Part shown: piece after piece, positions 9,119-16,631 of the stretch
Position numbering within the stretch: position 1 is the stretch's first letter
Layout of the letters: the number at the start of each line of letters is the position of its first letter
NCBI RefSeq assembly: GCF_013416555.1
Contig: NZ_JACCFG010000004.1
Coordinates: 310,001 to 374,000 of the forward strand
DNA from: Sphingomonas sp. R-74633
GTDB lineage: Bacteria > Pseudomonadota > Alphaproteobacteria > Sphingomonadales > Sphingomonadaceae
Direction: 5' to 3'
Length of the DNA stretch: 64,000 bases
The notes under the pieces: generated by a model
The model's database searches: none
What the model was told of the DNA's origin: nothing
What the model saw: only the letters and a program-made list of their open reading frames with translations
Translations under genes and position numbers: made by a program

Positions 9119-9612
9119 GCGCCGAAATCCACGACTGCGCTGACGCGGCCGGGCGTTGCAGTGCGCTGGATGTCGACGCGCTGGATGCGGAGGCTGCTGG
9201 TCGCCGAGAGATCGGCGAGCCAGGCGAGTACCGAATCATAGCTGCCATCGGCGACCGTGGCGCGGGCACCGCCGGGGAGCGGCGCGACCGTGGTGGTGAG
9301 GCCGAATGACGGCGCCGATCCGGTGATCACGTCCGCCGGCGAACCCTGGCGGCGCTGGGGCTGATTGGCGCTGAGCGTGCCTGCAGCGCGGATGCGCGCA
9401 GTGAGCGTCTCATAGGTACGGATGTCCTGCAGCGCCGATGCGCGGGCGGACTGGAGCGGCTTCACCACGCCGTAGACCAGCACCAGCGCGGCGAGGAACA
9501 GCGCAAGGCCGCCGACCATGAAGCGCTCGCGGCGGCTGAGCCCCGACCACCACGCATCGAAGCGGATCAAAGCGGCGTCGAGCGCCGGCATCCTGGCGAG
9601 TATCAGTCTCAT
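9115..9612 (-). CDS. gspM: type II secretion protein GspM
   Basis: 165 residues. A cytoplasmic N-terminus with WWSGLSRRERFMVGGL leads into one transmembrane helix (LALFLAALVLVYGVV). A periplasmic ferredoxin-like domain ends in LRIQRVDIQRTATPGRVSA. This is the layout of GspM, the bitopic partner of GspL in the assembly platform. The start overlaps the gspL stop and its stop overlaps the gspE start, each by ATGA-type junctions. Confidence 0.92.
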   Translation of the reverse strand: MRLILARMPALDAALIRFDAWWSGLSRRERFMVGGLALFLAALVLVYGVVKPLQSARASALQDIRTYETLTARIRAAGTLSANQPQRRQGSPADVITGSAPSFGLTTTVAPLPGGARATVADGSYDSVLAWLADLSATSSLRIQRVDIQRTATPGRVSAVVDFGA

Positions 9613-10721
9613 GCTGCGTTCGCCGTAATACGGATCGCGCCCTCGGGCGAGCGGACGACCTGGGCCCCTACCCCGGCGCCCTTGAGCGCGGCTTCGATGC
9701 GCGAGGTGAGCGTTGCGTCGGTGTTGGGATCGAGATCGAGCGTGAGCATCCGGCCCTCAAAAGTCATCGCGCGGACGACTAATGCGCCCGAAAGCGGGCC
9801 GAGCGCACCCGACACGCGGGTGACGAGCGGCAGGAAAAGCTGCGGCACCTGCGCGCCACCACCGCTCGGCAGCAAGCCGGTGACTGTGCTCGCCATGTCG
9901 TCACCCAGCGCGACGCCGGGTGCAGCGAGCGCGGCGGCGGCGCGCGTTTCTGCCTCGCGACGATCGGCGATGCTGCGCAGCATCACCGTGTCGCCGACCG
10001 AGATGACGATGTGCGCTGCGACGCCCAGCGCGGCGACCCAGGCGAATTTGCGCCACAAGGGTGAGCCGCCGACCTTGCGCACCGCATAGGCACCCTGGCG
10101 CAGGTTGAGCGCCGCGACCGCGGCACTGGCGGCGGGACCGAAGGCGACGGGATCTAGCGCGCCGGCCTGGCGCTGCATGTCGTCGGGCAGCGTCTCGCCA
10201 TAGCTGGTGACCGGCGGCTTGCCTGCGGCTTCCCAGGCCGGACGAAGCAGCGGCGCGGGGACTTCGAAGCCCATGCCCTCGGCATCGCGCACCGCGGCGC
10301 GGCCGCTCATTTGCGACACTGCCCAGCCCTCGGCCGGGCGCGGGAGGGTCAGCACATCGGGGACCATCGCGGCCTGGCCGATGCCGGCCTCCTCGGCCTG
10401 CGCGATCCAGCGCGCCATCACCTCGTGGCGGACGATGCCGACCAGATAGCGGCCCGGCGCGATCGCCTCGCCAAGTGCGAGGTGCACCGAATCGACCGAC
10501 TCGGCGATGCGATCCTCGATCGCGAAGGGCAGAGCCGCCAGCCTTTTGGCGTGGCTGGGCAACGGCAGATCGACTGCGAGCAGCCGCACCTGTCCGGTGG
10601 GGACGAGAATGGTTGCGGGCCAGTCCCGCACGGTTATGATCAGGCGATCGTTCGCCAGCGTCCACACGCCTGCGGCGGGCGGCTCGGTGGGGTCGGACGC
10701 ACCCATGGTGTTAGGGCTCAT
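9609..10721 (-). CDS. gspL: type II secretion protein GspL
   Basis: About 370 residues from the ATG at 10721. GTG 10727 and ATG 10706 are close alternatives and no Shine-Dalgarno sequence clearly decides; a longer frame running to 11270 is antisense to gspG and gspH. The N-terminal cytoplasmic actin-like half includes LPSHAKRLAALPFAIEDRIAES in part. A single transmembrane helix (FAWVAALGVAAHIVISVGD) and a periplasmic ferredoxin-like domain follow. GspL recruits GspE to the membrane. It is the first gene of the leftward unit L-M-E-F, divergent from gspG with about 40 bp between the starts. Confidence 0.9.
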   Translation of the reverse strand: MSPNTMGASDPTEPPAAGVWTLANDRLIITVRDWPATILVPTGQVRLLAVDLPLPSHAKRLAALPFAIEDRIAESVDSVHLALGEAIAPGRYLVGIVRHEVMARWIAQAEEAGIGQAAMVPDVLTLPRPAEGWAVSQMSGRAAVRDAEGMGFEVPAPLLRPAWEAAGKPPVTSYGETLPDDMQRQAGALDPVAFGPAASAAVAALNLRQGAYAVRKVGGSPLWRKFAWVAALGVAAHIVISVGDTVMLRSIADRREAETRAAAALAAPGVALGDDMASTVTGLLPSGGGAQVPQLFLPLVTRVSGALGPLSGALVVRAMTFEGRMLTLDLDPNTDATLTSRIEAALKGAGVGAQVVRSPEGAIRITANAA

Positions 10722-10760
10722 TGTCACATTTGCTTCATGGGCAGGACGCATGGGGCGGGG

Positions 10761-11240
10761 ATGCGCATAGTTTTGAAACAGTTCCATGACATTGCACCTC
10801 AGGTGCCCAATCGCAAGCACGCCGTTCCCGATGGCGAGGCCGGTCTTACGCTGATCGAGATGATGATCGTGCTGGTGATCATCGCGATCGTGGCGGGGCT
10901 TGTCGCCGCGAACGTGATGGGCCGGCCTGACGAGGCCAAGGCCGTCGCCACCAAGAGCAACATCGCGACGATCAAGACCGCGCTGACGATGTACCGCATC
11001 GACAATGGCGATTATCCGAGCACCGAGCAGGGCCTGAAGGCGCTGAACGAGAAGACCACGACGCCGCCGCTGCCGCAGACCTTCCCGCAGGGCGGCTATC
11101 TGTCGTCGCCCGCCGAGGATGGCTGGGGCAAGCCGTATGAATATACCAACCAGGGCGGCAGCTACACGATTCGCTCGCTCGGCAAGGACGGCAAGGTCGG
11201 CGGCGAAGGCGTGGACGCCGATATCGACGGCAAGGGATGA
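10761..11240 (+). CDS. gspG: type II secretion major pseudopilin GspG
   Basis: 159 residues from the ATG at 10761, which follows a G-rich stretch; ATG 10737 is an in-frame alternative. The prepilin site is G-LTLIEMMIVLVIIAIVAG with Glu+5. It is followed by the conserved GspG C-terminal block: TMYRIDNGDYPSTEQGLKAL, GGYLSSPAEDGWGKPYEY and IRSLGKDGKVGGEG. The last of these carries the calcium-binding aspartates of major pseudopilins. GspG polymerises into the periplasmic pseudopilus. It leads the rightward unit G-H-I-C-D and overlaps gspH by ATGA. Confidence 0.96.
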   Translation: MRIVLKQFHDIAPQVPNRKHAVPDGEAGLTLIEMMIVLVIIAIVAGLVAANVMGRPDEAKAVATKSNIATIKTALTMYRIDNGDYPSTEQGLKALNEKTTTPPLPQTFPQGGYLSSPAEDGWGKPYEYTNQGGSYTIRSLGKDGKVGGEGVDADIDGKG

Positions 11241-11731
11241 TTCGCTTGGGGGGGACCGGCACCATTGCACGTCGCCCCTCCGAAGAGGGCATGACGCTGA
11301 TCGAGATGATGATCGTGCTGGTCATCATCGCGGTGATGGCGGGCGCGGTGGCGCTCGGCATGGGATCGGTGACGCGTGCCCCCAGCGTGGAAACCGAGGC
11401 GCGCCGGCTGGCGACCCGGCTGCAGGCCGCCGCCGATGACGCGATGCTCGGCGACCGGACGATCGCCTTCACCGTGCGCAAGGACGGCTATGGCTTCGCG
11501 ATGATGAGCCGCGACGGCAAGACCGTGCCCAGGACCGACGACGCGTTCGGCTTCCACCAGCTGCCCGGCGGCATGGTGATGACGCTGAGCGTGAAGCCGC
11601 CGGTCGTGCTGGGCGTCGACGGCGCCGGGCGGCCGATGCAGGCAGTGATCGAGAGCGGGCAGAAGCGCTGGACCGTGGTGTATGACGGGATGACCGTGCG
11701 GGCGTTTCCGGCGGTGGTGCTGAAGCTGTGA
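11237..11731 (+). CDS. gspH: type II secretion minor pseudopilin GspH
   Basis: 164 residues. The pseudopilin cleavage region is EEGMTLIEMMIVLVIIAVMAG, close in sequence to gspG (shared TLIEMMIVLVIIA). It is followed by a beta-rich domain with TEARRLATRLQAAADDAML and GDRTIAFTVRKDGYGF, typical of GspH. It belongs to the pseudopilus near its tip. The start overlaps the gspG stop (ATGA) and the stop overlaps the GTG start of gspI. Confidence 0.93.
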   Translation: MIRLGGTGTIARRPSEEGMTLIEMMIVLVIIAVMAGAVALGMGSVTRAPSVETEARRLATRLQAAADDAMLGDRTIAFTVRKDGYGFAMMSRDGKTVPRTDDAFGFHQLPGGMVMTLSVKPPVVLGVDGAGRPMQAVIESGQKRWTVVYDGMTVRAFPAVVLKL

Positions 11732-12153
11732 GCCTGCGCCCCGCCCTTCCCGCAGAGCTGATCCCCGGCTTTCGCCGGGGAGCAGCCACTTCGCCGGATG
11801 ACGGTGCAGCCGACGCCGGCTTCTCCCTTATCGAAGCACTCGTCGCGCTTGCCGTGCTCGCTATCGCCACCGTCGGGCTGATGCGCGCGGTCGAGGCGCA
11901 TATCGATTCGACCCGGGCGATGGAGCGCCGCACTACGGCCATGTGGGTCGCGGAGAACCGGCTCGCAGAGCTGGAAGCGGGTGCGCCGGGGAGTGATCAG
12001 GTGGAGATGATGGGCCGGCAATGGCGGGTCGCGGTCGATCGGCGGGGAACCGACGACCCCGAGATCCAGCGCGTCCGCGTCGAGGTGTTCGCCGGGCAGG
12101 AGAAGAGCGCGCTTGCATCGCTCGACGGCTTCGTGGACGGACGGAAGCTGTAA
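11728..12153 (+). CDS. gspI: type II secretion minor pseudopilin GspI
   Basis: 141 residues, starting with GTG inside the gspH stop (GTGA). The leader before the cleavage site is unusually long (about 30 residues) and proline-rich, so a later start cannot be excluded. However, the GTGA coupling and the absence of another good start favour this one. The pseudopilin helix is AGFSLIEALVALAVLAIATV. The downstream MWVAENRLAELEAG and GRQWRVAVDRRGTDDPEIQRV blocks are typical of GspI, which nucleates the tip complex with J and K. The stop TAA shares one base with the gspC ATG. Confidence 0.92.
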   Translation: MSLRPALPAELIPGFRRGAATSPDDGAADAGFSLIEALVALAVLAIATVGLMRAVEAHIDSTRAMERRTTAMWVAENRLAELEAGAPGSDQVEMMGRQWRVAVDRRGTDDPEIQRVRVEVFAGQEKSALASLDGFVDGRKL

Positions 12154-12977
12154 TGGCTGCCCTCACTCTCACGCCGCGCCAGGCGCGCATCGGGCTCGAC
12201 CTGTTCACCGGCGCCGTCGTCGTCTCGGTGGCGATCGCGCTTGCCGGCCTCACCTGGCGGATCGCCGGCCATGCCGGCACCGGCGCGATCACCGTGCCTT
12301 CGGGCAGCACCGGCCCGGCGTTGGCGCCCGACATCGGGGCAGCGGTGGCGCTGGCTCCGTTCGGCAAGCCTTCGGTATCCGAAGCCGGCCAGGCGACCAG
12401 CCTGCCCTTCGAGCTGAAGGGCGTTATCGCTGCGAGCCCTGCCGAGCTTTCGACTGCCTTCATCTCGATCAGCGGCCAGCCGGCCAAGGCATATAAGATC
12501 GGCGACAACATCAACGGCGCGACCGTCCAGTCGATCCTGCGCGACCGGGTGATCCTGGCCAATGGCGGGCGCAACGAATTCCTCGCCTTCCCCGATCCGA
12601 CGATGACGCCCGAGCAGCGCCAGGCCGCCGCTTCGGGCCAGCCTGCCGCCGGGCCCGCACCGCTGGTGCCGGGGGCCGCACCCGCCGGCGGTCCGCCGCC
12701 GGCCAGCACCGCACCGTCAGCGCCGCCCCAGGCCGCGGTAGCCGGTATCCTCCAGCGCTTCGATGCCAGCCGCATCAACGGCGTCGGCTACCGGATCGGC
12801 GAAAATGGCCCGCCCGGCATGGTGGCGGGCGACGTGATCCAGTCGCTCAACGGCACGTCGCTAGCCGATCCCGCCGCAGCCCAGGGCGCCTTCGCGGCTG
12901 CCCAGGCGAGCGGCTCCGCCCAGATCCAGATCCTGCGCGACGGGAAGCGAATGACGCTTACCGTGCCGCTTCGCTAG
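12153..12977 (+). CDS. gspC: type II secretion protein GspC (homology-region and PDZ domains)
   Basis: 274 residues from the ATG that overlaps the gspI stop. One transmembrane helix near residues 18-38 is followed by the HR domain (PFELKGVIAASPAELSTAFI; KAYKIGDNINGATVQSI). A Pro/Ala-rich linker and a C-terminal PDZ-like domain (GYRIGENGPPGMVAGDVIQSLNG) follow. GspC bridges the inner-membrane platform to the secretin GspD, and its PDZ domain is implicated in substrate recognition. It lies directly before gspD, as in most T2SS operons. Confidence 0.94.
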   Translation: MAALTLTPRQARIGLDLFTGAVVVSVAIALAGLTWRIAGHAGTGAITVPSGSTGPALAPDIGAAVALAPFGKPSVSEAGQATSLPFELKGVIAASPAELSTAFISISGQPAKAYKIGDNINGATVQSILRDRVILANGGRNEFLAFPDPTMTPEQRQAAASGQPAAGPAPLVPGAAPAGGPPPASTAPSAPPQAAVAGILQRFDASRINGVGYRIGENGPPGMVAGDVIQSLNGTSLADPAAAQGAFAAAQASGSAQIQILRDGKRMTLTVPLR

Positions 12978-12980
12978 AAA

Positions 12981-15059
12981 GTGCCCCCTGTGAAGATTCG
13001 CTCCGCCATCGCTGCCCTCGCGCTCGCCGGGATCGCCCTGGATACGGTCGCCATCGCTCAGACGGCGCCTGCCGCCCCTGCCCCGCAGGACGCCGGCACC
13101 GGCGACGTGGTGGTCAACATGCGTGGCGTCGAGATTTCCGACGTTGCCGACCAGATCTCGCGGATCACCGGGCGCACGCTGATCCTCGATCCCGCGGTGA
13201 AGGGCGTGGTGACGGTCACCTCGTCGACGCCGCTGTCGCCTTCGGGCGTGTGGGAGCTGTTCCAGTCGGTGCTGCGCGCGAACGGCTTCTCGGCGGTGCG
13301 TTCGGGCCGGGCCTGGCGGATCGTGCCGGCGGCCAACGCAGTGCGCGACGGCGGCATTCCGAGCCGCGGCGCTTCGGGCCAGGAGCTGGTGACGCGGATG
13401 GTCCGCCTCCAGAACGTGCCGGCGGCGGACGTCGCGCGCGTGGTGCGCCCGCTGGTCGCGACCTTCGGCAGCGTCGAGCCGCTGAGCACGCCCAATGCGG
13501 TGGTGATCACCGACTATGCCGACAATGTCCGCCGGGTAGAGGCGATCGCCCGCCAGCTCGACGGTGGTAGCGGCGCGACCTTCTTCACCCTCGCGCTGAA
13601 AAACGGCAACGCAACCGACGTGGCGCAGTCGCTCCAGGCGGTGCTCGGCGAAGGCACCCGCGTGGCGGCCGATGCGCGCAGCAACACAGTGATCGTGCGC
13701 GGCACGCCGGCTTCGGTCGCCGAGGCGCGCAAGATGCTGATCTCGCTCGACCAGCCGGGCGGCGCGACGCCGATCACGCGGATGTTCCGCCTGAACTATG
13801 CCGATGCCGAGACGGTGACCGACGTGCTGCGCGGCGTGCTCGGCCAGGGCGACAGCAGCGACAATGCGGTGGCGAACAGCCTGAGCAACAGCGCCTCCAA
13901 TCCCTTCGCGCGATTGAGCTCGGGCAGCGGCAACAACCTGTCAGCACTGTCGAACAGCGCGGCCTCGACCAGCGGCGGTGTGGGCAGCGCGATGCAGAGC
14001 GCCAATACCAGCGGCACGGTGATGCAGAATGTGCAGACGCCGACGCCCAAGGGCTTCTCGACCCCCGAGCTGACCGTGCAGCCGGCGCCGGAGCTGAACG
14101 CCGTGGTGGTCCGCGGCACCTCTGCCGCGATCGCCTCGATCGAACCGCTGATCACCGATCTCGACGTGCGCCGCCCGCAGGTGCTGATCGAGGCTGCGAT
14201 CGCCGAGATCACCGGCGACGATGCCGAGCAGCTGGGCGTGCAGATCGGCACCAGCGGCGCGGTGCTCAACCAGGTGAAGGGCGCGGCGACCTCGTTCGAC
14301 CAGTCGGGCGCGTCGCTGGGCACGATCCTCAAGGCGCTGGGCGTGCCGGTGGGCTCGGTGCTCGGCAACGGGCTCAACGCCAATATCGCGATCGGTGACG
14401 ATTTCTCGATCCTGGTGCAGGCGCTGGGCACTTCGACCCGCGCGAACCTGCTCTCCACCCCGCAGATCACCGTGCTCGACAATGTCGCGGGCGAGTTCGT
14501 CTCAGGCCAGAATGTGCCGTTCCTGACGGGCTCGATCCTGACCAACTCGACGACGGTGAACCCCTATACGACGATCGAGCGCAAGGACGTTGGCATTACG
14601 CTGCGCGTCTTGCCGCGCGTCAATGCCGGCGATACGATCCGGCTGCAGGTCAACCAGGAAGCCTCGTCGATCGCCACCGCGCAGACCCAGGCCGCTTCGG
14701 ACCTCGTCACCAATCGCCGCGCGATCACCACCACGGTGCTCGCCGACAATGGCCAGACGATCGTGCTCGGCGGGCTGACCGCGGACGACTATACCGACAC
14801 GCGCCAGCAGGTGCCGATCCTGGGCGACATCCCGATCGTCGGCGAGCTGTTCAAGAGCCGGCGCGAGCAGCACCAGAAGCGGACTTTGTTCATCTTCCTC
14901 AAGCCGACGATCCTGCGCGACGGCGCCGATGCGGCGGCGGCATCGAAGGACCGCTACAATCGGCTGCGCGCGGACGAGATCCAGAACATCAAGCGCGGCA
15001 GCCTGCTGCTCGCCCCGCCAACGCCGCGGCTGACAGTGGAGATTGACGGGATTTATTGA
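12981..15059 (+). CDS. gspD: type II secretion outer-membrane secretin GspD
   Basis: About 690 residues. GTG at 12981 or, more naturally for a signal peptide, GTG at 12990 (VKIRSAIAALALAGIAL...AQ). The N0 domain (VVNMRGVEISDVADQISRIT) and N1-N3 repeats (for example ARVVRPLVATFGSVEPLSTPNAVVI, here in part) precede a Ser/Asn-rich insertion. The secretin core includes VPFLTGS, LRVLPRVNAGD and VLGGLTADDYTDTRQQVPILGDIPIVGELF. GspD forms the outer-membrane channel. It ends the G-H-I-C-D unit and overlaps the convergent trio tail to tail by 7 bp. Confidence 0.97.
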   Translation: MPPVKIRSAIAALALAGIALDTVAIAQTAPAAPAPQDAGTGDVVVNMRGVEISDVADQISRITGRTLILDPAVKGVVTVTSSTPLSPSGVWELFQSVLRANGFSAVRSGRAWRIVPAANAVRDGGIPSRGASGQELVTRMVRLQNVPAADVARVVRPLVATFGSVEPLSTPNAVVITDYADNVRRVEAIARQLDGGSGATFFTLALKNGNATDVAQSLQAVLGEGTRVAADARSNTVIVRGTPASVAEARKMLISLDQPGGATPITRMFRLNYADAETVTDVLRGVLGQGDSSDNAVANSLSNSASNPFARLSSGSGNNLSALSNSAASTSGGVGSAMQSANTSGTVMQNVQTPTPKGFSTPELTVQPAPELNAVVVRGTSAAIASIEPLITDLDVRRPQVLIEAAIAEITGDDAEQLGVQIGTSGAVLNQVKGAATSFDQSGASLGTILKALGVPVGSVLGNGLNANIAIGDDFSILVQALGTSTRANLLSTPQITVLDNVAGEFVSGQNVPFLTGSILTNSTTVNPYTTIERKDVGITLRVLPRVNAGDTIRLQVNQEASSIATAQTQAASDLVTNRRAITTTVLADNGQTIVLGGLTADDYTDTRQQVPILGDIPIVGELFKSRREQHQKRTLFIFLKPTILRDGADAAAASKDRYNRLRADEIQNIKRGSLLLAPPTPRLTVEIDGIY

Positions 15060-15496
15060 GCCGGGGGCGTCTCGGCTCCGCTCGGCTCGATCGGCAGCGG
15101 CACGCGGACCCGCTCCCCGCCGCGCGTGAAGAAGGCTGCGTCGATCGCCAGGCTGGCGAGGCTCCAACCATCCGCGCTCTCGCCTACCCTGAGCGTGCGC
15201 GTGGTGCCGTCGCTGCCCTTTACCAGGGCCACCGCATCGACATTGAGGCGGCCGACGATGCCGACCAGCTGGGGAGCGTCGGAGGGTGCCTCGGCGGGTT
15301 CGGCGGTGCCGAACATCGGGCGTTCATAAGCGCGGGCGAGTACGGGCATCGTCCCTGCCCCGATCGGCGCGGGCAGCGGCGCGGGTGGCGGGGCCTTGCC
15401 GGCCTTGCCCGGGAGCAGCAGGACGAGCGGCATCGCGACGGCGAGCGCGCCGACCACCGCGAGCGCGGTCCATTCGGGGCGAAGCTTCACTGCCAT
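15053..15496 (-). CDS. small GspC/PilP-like bitopic protein, third gene of accessory trio
   Basis: 147 residues. A short cytoplasmic N-terminus and one transmembrane helix (LAVVGALAVAMPLVLLLPG) precede a Pro/Ala linker. A compact domain with LVGIVGRLNVDAVALVKGSDG, TLRVGESADGWSLASL and ERVRVPLP has the beta pattern of the homology region shared by GspC and PilP. The ATG overlaps the stop of the preceding gene by 10 bases. Together with the next two genes it forms a leftward trio that ends against gspD. Function is inferred: an auxiliary or alternative bridging module for the same secretin. No PDZ domain is present. Confidence 0.6.
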   Translation of the reverse strand: MAVKLRPEWTALAVVGALAVAMPLVLLLPGKAGKAPPPAPLPAPIGAGTMPVLARAYERPMFGTAEPAEAPSDAPQLVGIVGRLNVDAVALVKGSDGTTRTLRVGESADGWSLASLAIDAAFFTRGGERVRVPLPIEPSGAETPPAQ

Positions 15497-15951
15497 GCCG
15501 CAACTACCTCGCCGATCAGCCGCACGCCCCCGCCTGGGATCGGCTCGATCCGCCAGCTGCGCATGCGCATCAGCGGCCTGCCGCGCTCCAGCGCGTCGGC
15601 AAACGCGACAACGGCTTTCTCCGCACCGGAGACGCGAATGCGGAGTGCGACGACGCCGGCGGGCGACGGGGCTGCGCTCATCTCCTCGACCAGCACGCCG
15701 CCGGCCTGGGCCAGCGCGCGGGTGCGCAGCATGATCGCCGCCCGCCCGGCCGCCGGATCCGCCACGCCAAGCGCAAGGCCGGGTGCGAGCAAGGGCGGCG
15801 GCGCTGCCGGTCGCGCTGCCTCGGCCGCAAGAACGGCATGTTCGGCGCGGAAGCGGGTGAGGTCGCCCCATGCAGCGCCGGTGAAGGGCGCAAGCAGCAC
15901 CGCAAGGACAAGCCCGGCGATCCCACCGACTACGAGCGGCGGCAGCTTCAT
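15487..15951 (-). CDS. GspM/PilO-like protein, second gene of accessory trio
   Basis: 154 residues. One transmembrane helix at the very N-terminus (LVVGGIAGLVLAVLLAPF) is followed by a helical stretch and a ferredoxin-like periplasmic domain. In that domain RIRVSGAEKAVVAFADALERG and MRSWRIEPIPGGGVRLIGEV follow the PilO/GspM (GspMb) pattern. It overlaps the genes on both sides, so the three are surely co-translated. The window already has a clear gspM at 9.1-9.6 kb, so this is a second, divergent copy of that function. I infer membership of a membrane platform, not a specific role. Confidence 0.62.
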   Translation of the reverse strand: MKLPPLVVGGIAGLVLAVLLAPFTGAAWGDLTRFRAEHAVLAAEAARPAAPPPLLAPGLALGVADPAAGRAAIMLRTRALAQAGGVLVEEMSAAPSPAGVVALRIRVSGAEKAVVAFADALERGRPLMRMRSWRIEPIPGGGVRLIGEVVAAWQ

Positions 15952-16514
15952 CGCGCATCCTCGCGCATGGAGACGATCATCGCCGCATCGGTGCGGCGCT
16001 GGCTGGTGTTGCGCATGCCGGCGAATTCGGGCGCGCGGCGGATTGCGGCACGCAGGCCATCGGGATCCCCTCCGGCGACGTCGAGTTCGAGCCCGCCGTC
16101 GGTGGTGCGCTCGATCCGGGTAAGCGAAGCCTCTGCGGGCAGCACCCCGGCGAGCAGCTCGAGCACTTCGCCTGGGGAGGCGCGGCCGGCCGCATTGGCA
16201 AGCGCGGTGCGGGCAGCGCGCGCAGTCTCTTCGGCTTCGAGGCGCGGGGCGATCTGGTTCTGTAACTGAAGGGTCGCGCGCTTTTCATGTTTCGCGAGCA
16301 GGTTGGCACCGACCAGGGTGAGCAGCGGCCCGGCAGCGATCAGCGCGCCCAAGGCAGCAGCGGTGCCCCAGCTTCCTACGGGCAGGCGCAGGCCGTCCAG
16401 CTTGGCCGAGAGCCGGTGGGACAGGCTGTCAGGCGGCGAGGCCTTGGGGTCGGGTTTGCCGGCATCCATCGGGCGCATGCTTAAGCGCAGCGACACCCTC
16501 AAGCCAAGCGTCAT
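15948..16514 (-). CDS. PilN-like / C-terminal GspL-like protein, first gene of accessory trio
   Basis: Up to 188 residues from ATG 16514; ATG 16478 and 16469 are also in frame and no ribosome site decides. A cytoplasmic N-terminus precedes one transmembrane helix (AAALGALIAAGPLLTLVGAN). A helix then leads into a ferredoxin-like domain with LLAGVLPAEASLTRIERTTDGGLELDVAG and DPDGLRAAIRRAPEFAGM (in part), the pattern of PilN and of the periplasmic half of GspL. The actin-like cytoplasmic half of GspL is absent. It leads the leftward trio and is divergent from phoX. Confidence 0.6.
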   Translation of the reverse strand: MTLGLRVSLRLSMRPMDAGKPDPKASPPDSLSHRLSAKLDGLRLPVGSWGTAAALGALIAAGPLLTLVGANLLAKHEKRATLQLQNQIAPRLEAEETARAARTALANAAGRASPGEVLELLAGVLPAEASLTRIERTTDGGLELDVAGGDPDGLRAAIRRAPEFAGMRNTSQRRTDAAMIVSMREDAR

Positions 16515-16542
16515 CAAGTGGCAACAGAAAAGTCACGCGCGC

Positions 16543-16552
16543 GAAACGACAA
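16543..16552 (-). promoter_or_regulatory. GAAACGACAA element upstream of phoX
   Basis: The decamer GAAACGACAA (TTGTCGTTTC on the other strand) lies 80 bp before the phoX ATG. The same decamer occurs at 19183-19192 and 19341-19350, both between phoX and the TonB-dependent receptor. Three copies in two neighbouring promoter regions suggest a shared regulator site; its identity is unknown. A degenerate 11-bp-spaced series (GCGTCAT at 16508, TGGCAAC at 16519, AAGTCAC at 16530) with Pho-box geometry lies just upstream and is weak. Confidence 0.35.
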
Positions 16553-16631
16553 TCGCATGTCCACGTCATCTGGGCCTTCCAAATGACCAGCCAACCGGGT
16601 CGCCAGTGACTCGGCTGCTTGGGGATTTTCC

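Noticed and set aside
10722..11270. N-terminal extension of gspL
   Set aside because: It lies antisense to gspG and gspH, is His/Arg-rich and not like GspL; the protein begins near 10721.
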